From: Oceanospirillum beijerinckii DSM 7166
Lineage (GTDB): Bacteria > Pseudomonadota > Gammaproteobacteria > Pseudomonadales > Halomonadaceae
Direction of reading: 5' to 3'
Assembly (NCBI RefSeq): GCF_000422425.1
Contig: NZ_AULT01000057.1
Span: 1 to 34,464, forward strand
Length of the DNA stretch: 34,464 nt
The notes under the pieces were generated by a model. The model saw nothing but the letters and a program-made list of their open reading frames with translations, was not told where the DNA came from and did not search any database. Each line of letters begins with the position of its first letter. Position 1 is the first letter of the stretch. The position numbers and the translations under genes were made by a program. Positions 1 through 7,005 of this stretch are shown one piece after another.

Positions 1-175
1 TCGTTGTTGGGCTTATGCGTTGACTCCGGGGCGGTTGTCGGATGGCGTTGCGCTTATCCAACCTACGGATATTATGGGGTTTATGGCGGGCGTTCGTTGT
101 TGGGCTTATGCGTTGACTCCGGGGCGGTTGTCGGATGGCGCTGCGCTTATCCAACCTACGAATATTATGGATATG
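1..175. repeat. Tandem 93-bp repeat, two copies, each with a REP palindrome
   Basis: Positions 1-93 recur at 94 to about 175 with few changes, giving an exact period of 93 bp. Each unit holds one REP-like imperfect palindrome (34-66 and 127-159). On the minus strand each REP begins with the tetranucleotide GTAG followed by GTTGGATAAGCGC and the paired arm GCCATCCGAC. GTAG plus a hairpin is the known mark of REP sequences recognised by RAYT transposases. The GTAG ends face the RAYT gene at 236. The left edge of the array is cut by the window. Short reading frames through it are by-products of the repeat. Confidence 0.85.
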
Positions 176-235
176 GGAATAGCTATCCCTGTTAGGATGT
201 GAGTTTATCTATCCAAGAGACTACAAGGATGTGGT

Positions 236-733
236 ATGCAATATCGGCGCAATTATGTTGAAGGTGGGACGTACTTTTTTACGGTTAATCTACAGGATCG
301 GGGTGAAACTCTATTGGTCGATCGTGTCGATGAATTACGTGAGTCTGTACGTTGGGTAAAGAGACGCCGACCTTTTTACATTGATGCCTGGGTTGTCTTA
401 CCTGATCACATTCATGCGGTATGGACTTTACCTGAAGGTGATGCGGACTATTCGTCCCGCTGGAGGGAAATTAAAAAACGTTTCTCAAAGGCGTTGCCAC
501 AAGATGAGCTTCGTTCTTGCGTGAGGGAAAGAAAAGGAGAGCGTGGTATTTGGCAGCGTCGTTTTTGGGAACATACCATTAGGGGTGATCAGGACTTTCG
601 ACATCATGTTGACTATGTGCATTACAATCCAATTAAGCATGGTATGGTTAACCAATTGAAAGATTGGCCTTTTTCTAGCTTTCACCGTTATGTCGTCAAT
701 GGAGTGTATCCAACTGGTTGGCACGGTTCGTAG
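236..733 (+). CDS. REP-associated tyrosine transposase (RAYT, Y1_Tnp/HUH family)
   Basis: This 165-residue protein is a single-strand DNA nuclease of the IS200-like HUH superfamily that is domesticated to act on REP sequences. The HUH motif is DHIH (His58 and His60), and the catalytic tyrosine lies in the family motif DYVHYNPIKHGMV (Tyr127 or Tyr130). The length is normal for the family and no frameshift is seen. The ATG at 236 is preceded by AAGGATG at a usable distance. REPs with GTAG facing the gene sit on both sides (34-66, 127-159 and 730-762), the classic RAYT arrangement. The stop codon TAG at 731-733 is itself part of the GTAG of the downstream REP, so gene end and substrate overlap. 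Family assignment is firm. Whether the enzyme is active is inferred only from the intact motifs. Confidence 0.93.
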   Translation: MQYRRNYVEGGTYFFTVNLQDRGETLLVDRVDELRESVRWVKRRRPFYIDAWVVLPDHIHAVWTLPEGDADYSSRWREIKKRFSKALPQDELRSCVRERKGERGIWQRRFWEHTIRGDQDFRHHVDYVHYNPIKHGMVNQLKDWPFSSFHRYVVNGVYPTGWHGS

Positions 734-762
734 GTCGGAAAAGCCGTAGGCGCCTTCCGACA
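730..762 (+). repeat. REP palindrome at the 3' end of the RAYT gene
   Basis: GTAG at 730-733 is followed by an imperfect palindrome (GTCGGAAAAGCC, then GGCGCCTTCCGAC). It is oriented opposite to the REPs left of the RAYT, so the gene sits between inverted REPs. The GTAG contains the RAYT stop codon. The stem sequence differs slightly from the left-hand REPs (TCGGAA/TTCCGA instead of TTGGAT/ATCCGAC) and matches the first half of the pair at 26093. Confidence 0.85.
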
Positions 763-840
763 TTGTTGGGTTCACGTATTTATTTGGGATGGTGTATTCA
801 CCTTGGATTGGCGCTTTGTTTTTCGTTGGCTTTGAAGTGG

Positions 841-1182
841 TTTGAGGGTGCTCAATTTCAACCAAGGCGTTATGGAGAGGCCGTTGTCGGATGGCGCCTA
901 CGGCTTATCCAACCTACGGTGATATGATTTGGATTAGATAAGCCGCATCGAAACGGTTTGAGGGCGCTCAATTTCAACCAAGGCGTGATGGAGAGGCCGT
1001 TGTCGGATGGCGCCTACGGCTTATCCAACCTACGGTGATAAGATTTGGATTAGATAAGCCGCATCGAAACGGTTTGAGGGCGTTCAATTTCAACCAAGGC
1101 GTGATGGAGAGGCCGTTGTCGGATGGCGCCTACGGCTTATCCAACCTACGGTGATGAGATTTGGATTAGATGAGCCGTATCA
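841..1182. repeat. Three tandem 116-bp units, each carrying one REP (BIME-like array)
   Basis: Units start at 841, 957 and 1073, so the period is exactly 116 bp. They are nearly identical, with single changes such as GTGCTC, GCGCTC and GTTCAA near the unit start. The third unit fades after about 1182. Each unit contains a REP (883-917, 999-1033, 1115-1149) whose minus strand starts GTAGGTTGGATAAGCC. The remaining 80 bp are unrelated to the 93-bp unit on the left of the RAYT, apart from the shared REP. No reading frame of note is present, and the GIY-YIG gene begins 37 bp after the array ends. Near identity suggests recent amplification. Confidence 0.88.
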
Positions 1183-1219
1183 CAACTTTTAATACGATCA
1201 GAAAATATTAAGGACAATA

Positions 1220-2077
1220 ATGACTGCAACCCCTTTCTCTATCCGTATTTTTGTGGCTGATGGCGACCCGGAAGGCTTACGCATTGCGGAGCGCTCTAAC
1301 TGGGTCGGTAAGGCGTTGGCATTTCCACGCAGTGCATTAGGCCGGGTTATGCAGCGAGATGAGCTGGAATACAGCGGTGTTTATCTGTTGCTGGGGCCAA
1401 CGGAGAAAGGAGAGGGGGATGCCTTATATATTGGTGAAACCGAGCAGTTCCGTAAGCGTCTGGGCCAGCATCAAAAGAGTGATGATAAGGGGTTTTGGAG
1501 CGATACCTTTTGCTTTACCTGTTCTAACGGGGCGTTAAATAAGGCGCAGATCCGCTATCTGGAACATCGTTTGGTGGATAAGGCGCGTAAGGCTCGTCGG
1601 GTGATGGTGAAAAATGGAGTCAATCCAAGCGAACCGACATTATCTGAAGCGGATAGGGCGGAGATGGATGTCTTTCTCTCCCATATGTTGGATATGCTGC
1701 CAGTATTAGGGGTAACGGCGTTTGAACAGCCGGTGACACCTGCAACCACTGAGACGCTGTTATATATTCGCACCAAAGGCATTAAGGCTACCGGGTATCA
1801 GTCCTCTCAGGGTTTTGTGATCCAGGAGGGTTCACAGGTGGTGGCCGATGAGATGCCTTCCATATCAGTTAATATGAGCCAGCTGAGGCAGGAGCTGAAA
1901 AACAGGGATGTCATTGTAGAGAGTAACGGGGCGTGGGTGTTCCAGCAAAATTACAGTTTTAAGTCTCCCTCTACGGCTGCAGCAGTGGTGACCGGGAGTT
2001 CTATCAATGGCCGAACGGCATGGAAAACCAGTGCAGGTAAGACGTTAAAGGTTTTGCAGAGTGAGTCCGGGAGTTAG
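1220..2077 (+). CDS. GIY-YIG nuclease family protein with C-terminal DUF4357
   Basis: This 285-residue protein has a GIY-YIG-type fold at roughly residues 50-130. The block YSGVYLLLG and then ALYIGETE form the two-strand signature, followed by KRLGQH and the helix with YLEHRLVDKA. The C-terminal third (about 190-275), with YQSSQGFVI and the NGRTAWKTSAGK segment, resembles DUF4357, a domain often joined to such nucleases. The ATG at 1220 has AAGGAC just upstream. The family is common but of unknown cellular role; members are proposed to cut DNA, often in accessory DNA. The gene lies between the REP array and a decayed nuclease gene whose stop codon overlaps its own by convergent reading. Catalytic function is inferred from the fold motif only. 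Confidence 0.85.
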   Translation: MTATPFSIRIFVADGDPEGLRIAERSNWVGKALAFPRSALGRVMQRDELEYSGVYLLLGPTEKGEGDALYIGETEQFRKRLGQHQKSDDKGFWSDTFCFTCSNGALNKAQIRYLEHRLVDKARKARRVMVKNGVNPSEPTLSEADRAEMDVFLSHMLDMLPVLGVTAFEQPVTPATTETLLYIRTKGIKATGYQSSQGFVIQEGSQVVADEMPSISVNMSQLRQELKNRDVIVESNGAWVFQQNYSFKSPSTAAAVVTGSSINGRTAWKTSAGKTLKVLQSESGS

Positions 2078-2385
2078 CAGCTCCCATTTTTGGTCAGAGC
2101 TTTTACATCGTCCAGGCTTAACTCGGTGATATCGACGATTTGTTCATTTGAAAGCGAGCCAAAAGCAATGAGTTTAAGCGCCACTTCCTGCTGCTGGAGG
2201 CTTTTTCAATACTAAAGACACCACTGAGGGCGCTTTGTTTCTGTTCCAGCTCGGTGTCGCTGTATGCGCCTTCATCGACAAGGTAATACCTGAGATGAGG
2301 TTGATAGGCTTGCAGAAATGCCGGTGGTTCCGGGCTGACCAGACCGGAGCTAATCCCGTCTGGGCTTGTTGTAAGGCTCTGTTAT
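2074..2385 (-). pseudogene. Decayed 3' part of a YhgA-like/Rpn-family PD-(D/E)XK gene
   Basis: Reading leftward, one frame gives PAFLQAYQPHLRYYLVDEGA, then YSDTELEQKQSALSGVFSIEK. This is the pattern seen after the nuclease core of YhgA-like (Transposase_31, RpnA-E) proteins. At about 2190 the frame breaks in a run of AGC/CAG triplets and continues in another frame as QQQEVALKLIAFGSLSNEQI and VDITELSLDDVKALTK to a TAA at 2076-2074. Upstream of about 2385 the frame has several stops and the N-terminal nuclease half is missing. The piece is therefore both truncated and frameshifted. Its terminal stop overlaps the stop of the convergent GIY-YIG gene by three bases. The family call is inference from these motifs. 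Confidence 0.7.
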
Positions 2386-2420
2386 GGTCAGTGGTGTAGC
2401 TGACGCATGACGCTGCGTTG

Positions 2421-3329
2421 TTAATGGTGTGAGTTGTTCTTAATCGCGAGAACGTCTTCCAGTGAAATCTGCAGTGCCTGCGCGATTTGTTGATCGGATA
2501 GGCCGATTTGAACAAGGTTGAGCACAGACTGGGTGTTTTTCTCTTTTTCCCTGAGTACTGCAGCCCGATGAGCTTCCTCTCTGCCTTCCTCTCTGCCTTC
2601 TTCTCTGCCTTCGTCTCTTGCGGTATCAATCACATTTTTCAGATCACGATAATATTTCAGGCTGGATTCGTAAGCCTGGCGCTCTTCCGGTTGAAAACGG
2701 GCAATACTGGCTTTTTCAAATAGGCTTAGAAAAACCTTTTCACGCAGGCGGGGCGGAATGCTATCCAGCTCATGCAGATGCCGGAACAGATAAAACCATT
2801 TATCCTGCAGGCTTTCCAGTTCATCTTCTGTTTTGGTGAAATTTGGTAGGGTCAGGTAGATAAAGGTTAATTTGTCGTAGAAGGTCTGATTATGCTGGTT
2901 TTTCAGCTGGACACGGTGGACCACATCACCACGGGTGGCTGCTTCTTCATCATCAAAGATAAAGTCCAAAATGCCTATGGTGTAGACTGCGGAGAGCTTG
3001 AAGTTCCATTCACCACGTTGGGCTTGTTGTTGAATTGGAAAGGTGGCGTAAAACAGGCTGCGGTCTTTAAAGTAGTTCTGTTTCGCTTTTTGTAGCTCAA
3101 CAATAAAAAATTCGCCGCTGGCACTGGTGCAGTTCAGATCGAAAATGGCTTTGCGATCCAGCGCGGTAGCGCCTTGGTGCTCGCTATTGCTGAAATGCAG
3201 TTCCTGAATCTGATGGTGTTCGGGCAGTAAGGTATTCAGAAAGCTGATCAGATGCTCTTTGCTGGCTTCTTCACCAAAGGCTTTTTTAAAGCCGAAATCG
3301 GTAAACAGGTTGATGTATTTCTCTTTCAC
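2421..3329 (-). CDS. PD-(D/E)XK nuclease family transposase (PDDEXK_2 / Rpn-like)
   Basis: This 302-residue protein starts with INLFTDFGFKKAFG, the hallmark N-terminus of PDDEXK_2 proteins. The nuclease core follows with Asp64 (AIFDLNC) and Glu78 in FFIVELQKA, where the usual E-x-K is replaced by E-x-Q, as is normal in this family. The C-terminal part is helical and carries a DEGREEGREEGREE tract coded by a 12-bp tandem repeat, then a segment (SDQQIAQALQISLEDVLAI) that looks like a small helix-turn-helix. Relatives promote RecA-independent recombination and behave like selfish elements. No terminal inverted repeats were recognised around the gene. It lies among other nuclease-fold genes and remnants. 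Family confidence is high, and its activity here is unknown. Confidence 0.87.
   Translation of the reverse strand: MKEKYINLFTDFGFKKAFGEEASKEHLISFLNTLLPEHHQIQELHFSNSEHQGATALDRKAIFDLNCTSASGEFFIVELQKAKQNYFKDRSLFYATFPIQQQAQRGEWNFKLSAVYTIGILDFIFDDEEAATRGDVVHRVQLKNQHNQTFYDKLTFIYLTLPNFTKTEDELESLQDKWFYLFRHLHELDSIPPRLREKVFLSLFEKASIARFQPEERQAYESSLKYYRDLKNVIDTARDEGREEGREEGREEAHRAAVLREKEKNTQSVLNLVQIGLSDQQIAQALQISLEDVLAIKNNSHH
2573..2620. repeat. In-gene 12-bp tandem repeat (about four units)
   Basis: Units CTTCCTCTCTGC at 2573 and 2585, CTTCTTCTCTGC at 2597 and a weaker fourth at 2609 code for the repeating Glu-Glu-Gly-Arg helix of the PD-(D/E)XK protein. The period is a multiple of three, so gain or loss of units changes the length without shifting frame. 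Such EEGREEG tracts are common in this protein family. Confidence 0.8.
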
Positions 3330-3401
3330 TGTTTTGCCCTGCTGCCACGTTTAGTCTGTTGTGATTATCCTTGTGGGAGGCGTGTGTGACAAGACTGGCG
3401 G

Positions 3402-3585
3402 CTAACGACGTGTCTTCTGGCCGGTTTGGCTGAGTATCATCAGATAGTTGCTTTGGCCTTTCACCGTGGCTGAGATGCTGCTGCTTTTTTTCTTAGGTTT
3501 TTACCTGGCCTTTTTTGTACAGGCTTTGTCCCCGTTCCAGGCTGCTGGGCTCAGCGCGACGATAGATCTCTTCAAAATCAAACAT
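3402..3585 (-). pseudogene. Frameshifted N-terminal remnant of a SWIM zinc-finger protein
   Basis: A leftward ATG at 3585 opens MFDFEEIYRRAEPSSLERGQ, then SLYKKGQVK and a stop. After a run of seven A bases the reading continues in another frame as SISATVKGQSNYLMILSQTG and stops at 3402. The pattern (a helix ending in R-G-x-x-Y-x-x-G-x-V, then a strand with V-x-G-x-x-x-Y) is that of the region just before the Cys/His cluster in SWIM-domain proteins. No CxCx(n)CxH zinc ligands remain. The A run is a likely site of the frameshift. The rest of the 3330-3661 gap has no other recognisable content. The identification rests on pattern memory and is moderate. Confidence 0.5.
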
Positions 3586-3661
3586 TGGATTTAGTTTCCC
3601 TGCTGCCTGGCTGCTATTGGCCTGTTATTTGTTGTGAGTTAACCACGGTGACTAATGGGTA

Positions 3662-5182
3662 TTAAAGGTATTGGCTGAAATGTTCCCGAATCAATGCCAT
3701 CAGGTTATGTTTATGGCGATAGGTCTGGCTGATGGTATAAAGCAGCTGGATCAACGGGCCCATATCCAGATCTTGCTCTGACTGTTGTTCCTGCTCTGGC
3801 TGTTGTTCTGGCTCTAACGGCTGTTTTAGCTTGAGTTGTTGTTCAAGATCCAATAGCAGGTCGATGGCTCTTTGATAAACGGTGTCATTGCTTTGTTTAA
3901 GTAACGCAAAGATAACCTGATGGTAGAGTTCGGCGCTCTCTTCAGGCTGCTGTTGGATAATGGCATTCGCCAGTTCAATCAGGTGCTGTGGCGAAGATTT
4001 ATGCTGTTTGGCCCAAGCCAGGGCTTTATCAAACTGCTGTTGGTACAGATAAAAAACCAGCATCTCATCGAGTACAACGGGGGAGACAAAACCGAAGGAT
4101 GACGGTTTGGGTTGTTGGCAGTTTTGCAGTAAAAGCTGCTCGGCTTTATCGGCCAGAGCATTATCCTGCACGCCAATTCTCTGTTCCAGAGTATGCAGTA
4201 CTTTAAAGGCGCTAAAACTGGGCGAGCTTTCAAACAGTGCCCAGGCTTGTTTCCAGGCTTCGGCAGGTTCGTCCAGTGCGATCAGGACTTCGATCTCCTG
4301 ACGGTCACAGGCGAGTTGATCTTTTTCATCCTCACAACGCTTTCTGGCTTTGAGCAACCAGTCCTCGGCATCAAAGGGTTCGTCGTTATCCAGGCAAATT
4401 TGGCAGGCGGCCAGCAGATCCTGGCTATCATGGGCAACTTGTCCCAGTAGTGAGCAGTGTTCACGCCAGTTGCCGGTGGCGATCGCGTGATCAATCAGTG
4501 GCTGTCCACAACGTTTAAGCCGCCAGTTGTATTTAAACAGCTCATCTTTCTTAAAGGGCTTATTAGCAGGAATCTGTTCCAGCTGTAACGCGCACTTTTC
4601 CCGTAAACGCTCGCTAATGGCTTCGCTGGGCTGAAAGTCATTGGGTACACTGGGGAACAGATCGAAATTCTGTTTATAAAGCTGCTCGAACAGCCATTGG
4701 GCTTTGGCTTCGTCGCTCCAGCTGAGTTGAGCAAAAAGAGTGATCAGTTTGTCGCAGAGGGTGGTAGCCAGCGCATCATGATAACCGCTGGTATCTTCAA
4801 TACGTTCCAGTGCTTTGTTTAAGCGGCTAATGGCATGCTGTAGCACTTTCCATTGCTCATCCTCGGGGAGATTAGAGGTGATCTGAAAAATCGTATTAAA
4901 CAGGGATTCAGCCTGATGAAAATAGCGTCGTACTTTTCGCCATTCACTGACCTCTTTCACAGGCAGTGCCTTGGTGATCATTTTTTTGATCTCAGTCAGG
5001 CTGGGGGGCTTTTTCGCCAGCTCTGCGGCCTGCAGCCATTTCCTGCGTTCGGCATCATCCTGATGGATATAGCCTAAAAGGGTTTCAACCAGTTCGCTGT
5101 GGGATTTTTCTGTCAGAAACTCTTTGAGCAGAGTGTCTGGATCTTGATCGAACATACCGCTGTGTATTTCCTTGCCCTGCAC
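3662..5182 (-). CDS. Large helical protein resembling the C-terminal half of SWIM zinc-finger proteins
   Basis: This 506-residue protein has no cysteine cluster, no signal peptide and no membrane segment. It is almost wholly helical, with TPR-like spacing. The start (DPDTLLKEFLTEKSHSELVE, then TLLGYIHQD) and the end (a Y-x-H-K-x-N-L-M pattern) resemble the region that follows the SWIM zinc finger in long SWIM proteins. A Gln/Glu-rich linker (PEQQPEQEQQSEQ) precedes the C-terminus. It starts 11 bp after the AAA/PD-(D/E)XK gene, so the two are probably co-transcribed. The first codon is a GTG at 5182 with AGG seven bases before it; an ATG at 5155 with AAGGA further upstream is an alternative. 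A SWIM N-terminal relic lies just downstream. Function is unknown. Confidence 0.75.
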   Translation of the reverse strand: MQGKEIHSGMFDQDPDTLLKEFLTEKSHSELVETLLGYIHQDDAERRKWLQAAELAKKPPSLTEIKKMITKALPVKEVSEWRKVRRYFHQAESLFNTIFQITSNLPEDEQWKVLQHAISRLNKALERIEDTSGYHDALATTLCDKLITLFAQLSWSDEAKAQWLFEQLYKQNFDLFPSVPNDFQPSEAISERLREKCALQLEQIPANKPFKKDELFKYNWRLKRCGQPLIDHAIATGNWREHCSLLGQVAHDSQDLLAACQICLDNDEPFDAEDWLLKARKRCEDEKDQLACDRQEIEVLIALDEPAEAWKQAWALFESSPSFSAFKVLHTLEQRIGVQDNALADKAEQLLLQNCQQPKPSSFGFVSPVVLDEMLVFYLYQQQFDKALAWAKQHKSSPQHLIELANAIIQQQPEESAELYHQVIFALLKQSNDTVYQRAIDLLLDLEQQLKLKQPLEPEQQPEQEQQSEQDLDMGPLIQLLYTISQTYRHKHNLMALIREHFSQYL

Positions 5183-5193
5183 TATGGAACCTG

Positions 5194-6804
5194 TTACCTA
5201 ACCTGTTGCCAGTCCATCTGTACCAGCTGTCTTTGCTGGCTGTTAAAGACCATGCCGACTTCAAAAATCTGTTTACCACTGGCAAGGTATTTCTCGCTAT
5301 AACCCCGTTGCTGAATCTGGGTCAGGGCTGGATTGGGTCGCTGTGCCTGCTCTTGTATCTGTGCTGATGTTTGAGCCGGTGTTTGACTTGAATAGTTATC
5401 GCTGTTATCCCGCTTAATCTCGAGTGCATAGATATAGTCGCCCAGCTGGATGGTCATATCCGCCTGGCCTCTGTTGCTGATATCTTCGGGAATAATAGTC
5501 GCGTTGAGGCTGCTAAAAAACGCATACAGCACACTGGCGTAATAACCTTCGCTATCTGGCAAGTCGTTGTTGGTAAAATTGCGCCATGGGATACCGGCAA
5601 ACAGGCTGATAATCTCTTGTTTAAGCTGTGCCAGGTTACCTTGGGACAGGCTGCGAAACAGCCTTTGGCGAATCGTTTTACTCTCCTGATCCTGTTCGGC
5701 GTAGCCTTTGATGAGTTGAGTGGCCAGCGCACTTTTAACTTCTCGATTAGGCACTTCCAATACAAAGGCCTGTTCGCCCAGGTCATCGGTATAAGTCTTG
5801 GCAATAGTGAGATAGCCTGCCTGAAACAGCAGTGTAATGGGGTTGATATTTTCCACTTCAAAGGAGTTCAGAATTTCTGCACCCACTTCAATATTTTCCA
5901 GATCAGGCAGGAAGTATTGATGTTTTTTAAACAGGCGGATTAAAAACTCTGGACTGCCAGTTTCAAACCAGTAGTTGCGGTAGGTATGATCTTCAAAAAT
6001 AAACAACAGAATATCGTAAGGGTTATAAACGGCTTCGCCGGTAAAATGGTAGCCGTTATACCAGGATTTTAGTTCAGCCATATCAACCCCAGCCAGGTGC
6101 TCGGCAAAGGTGGTTTCCAGATCGTTTTGCGTGTAGCCACAGATATCAGAAAAGTACTTGTTCAGTGTGATGTCCTGAATCTGGTTAATCCCGCTAAACA
6201 GACTGACTTTGCTGAACTTGGTGGCTCCGGTCATAAAGATAAAGCGGATCAGGCTATCCTGAGCTTTCATCACGGAGTAAAGGTTTTTCAGCCCTTCACG
6301 GACCTCGCTCGCTAACTCAGTCTGATCAATATTATCCAGAATAGGCTTATCATATTCATCAATCAGCACAACCACCTGATTTTGAGCGGATTGATTGGCT
6401 GCTGACTGAATTAAACGAGAAAAGCGAATAGCAGGATTGTCATCGCGCTCGAGCTTTAAGCCGAGTCTACTTTCCTGTTCATCCAGTTGTTGATGCAACC
6501 AGGCATTGAGCTCATGACGGCTATGGATTATGCCGCTGGCAAAATCAATTTTGATCACTGGCCAGATTTGTGACCAGTCCCATTTGTCTTCGATATAAAG
6601 ACCCGTGAATAGCTCCTGACGGCCTTCAAAAACCGATTTGATGGTATCCAGCAACAGGCTTTTGCCAAAGCGACAGGGACGGGAGAGAAAATAACGCCCG
6701 GCACCATCCAGCATACGGGCAATACCCGGCGTTTTGTCGATATAGACAAAATTACCTTGGATAATGCTGGAAAAGGTTTGAATACCGATAGGTAGTTTTT
6801 TCAT
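5194..6804 (-). CDS. AAA-ATPase-like / PD-(D/E)XK nuclease superfamily protein
   Basis: About 536 residues. The N-terminal half matches the AAA-ATPase-like family: KLPIGIQTF at the start, a degenerate Walker A with SRPCRFGKSLLL (Gly47, Lys48, Ser49) and a Walker B with VVVLIDEYDKPI (Asp149, Glu150). Relatives usually have Arg where this protein has Cys44. The mid part has WYNGYHF and a Y-N-P-Y-D-I motif, also standard. The C-terminus holds the PD-(D/E)XK module: GQADMTIQL supplies the Asp and YALEIKR the E-x-K. Such proteins are widespread, often multicopy, and of unproven function, with defence or selfish roles suggested. The ATG at 6804 is preferred, and a GTG at 6813 is in frame. It is first in a two-gene unit, with a perfect palindrome about 40 bp upstream. 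Confidence 0.88.
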   Translation of the reverse strand: MKKLPIGIQTFSSIIQGNFVYIDKTPGIARMLDGAGRYFLSRPCRFGKSLLLDTIKSVFEGRQELFTGLYIEDKWDWSQIWPVIKIDFASGIIHSRHELNAWLHQQLDEQESRLGLKLERDDNPAIRFSRLIQSAANQSAQNQVVVLIDEYDKPILDNIDQTELASEVREGLKNLYSVMKAQDSLIRFIFMTGATKFSKVSLFSGINQIQDITLNKYFSDICGYTQNDLETTFAEHLAGVDMAELKSWYNGYHFTGEAVYNPYDILLFIFEDHTYRNYWFETGSPEFLIRLFKKHQYFLPDLENIEVGAEILNSFEVENINPITLLFQAGYLTIAKTYTDDLGEQAFVLEVPNREVKSALATQLIKGYAEQDQESKTIRQRLFRSLSQGNLAQLKQEIISLFAGIPWRNFTNNDLPDSEGYYASVLYAFFSSLNATIIPEDISNRGQADMTIQLGDYIYALEIKRDNSDNYSSQTPAQTSAQIQEQAQRPNPALTQIQQRGYSEKYLASGKQIFEVGMVFNSQQRQLVQMDWQQVR

Positions 6805-6842
6805 TAGGATCACTGACTGCTATAACACCTGACCTGCTTCAG

Positions 6843-6860
6843 TATACCTGATCAGGTATA
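6843..6860. promoter_or_regulatory. Perfect 18-bp palindrome upstream of the AAA/nuclease gene
   Basis: TATACCTGATCAGGTATA reads the same on both strands with no loop, which favours a dimeric protein binding site over an RNA hairpin. It lies 38 bp before the ATG at 6804, where an operator over or just after a promoter would sit. No regulator gene is next to it. Confidence 0.5.
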
Positions 6861-6904
6861 GGGATTCAGTGTTGTTCACCAAGTCCGGTATCCGTCTATC
6901 AGCA

Positions 6905-6948
6905 CAAAAAAATCCCCGAACTGAGTGTTAATCAATCCGGGGGTTTTA
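6905..6948 (-). terminator. Rho-independent terminator of xthA
   Basis: On the minus strand AAAACCCCCG and CGGGGATTTT form a 10-bp stem (6938-6947 with 6909-6918) followed by a run of seven T bases. It lies about 60 bp after the xthA stop. The A/T-flanked stem may also stop transcripts from the other direction, but no gene reads into it from the left. Confidence 0.85.
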
Positions 6949-6957
6949 TACTGTCGT

Positions 6958-7005
6958 CCAGCCTTCCAGCCTTCCAGCCTTCCAGCCTTCCAGCCTTCCA
7001 GCCTT
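6958..7005. repeat. 8-bp microsatellite (CCAGCCTT x6) running into the xthA stop codon
   Basis: Six perfect copies of CCAGCCTT occupy 6958-7005. The last two bases are the first two of the minus-strand xthA stop (7004-7006), so the repeat begins exactly where coding ends and lies between the gene and its terminator. Confidence 0.9.

Noticed and set aside
485-865. Minus-strand frame of 126 codons across the RAYT gene
   Set aside because: It is antisense to the RAYT catalytic region and runs through the REP, with no support of its own.
841-1182. CRISPR-like regular repeat array
   Set aside because: The 116-bp units are head-to-tail copies with no unique spacers and no cas genes; they are REP-bearing tandem repeats.
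2174-2629. Minus-strand frame of 151 codons overlapping the PD-(D/E)XK gene end
   Set aside because: It crosses the intact gene in another phase and then the pseudogene in a phase different from its conserved motifs.
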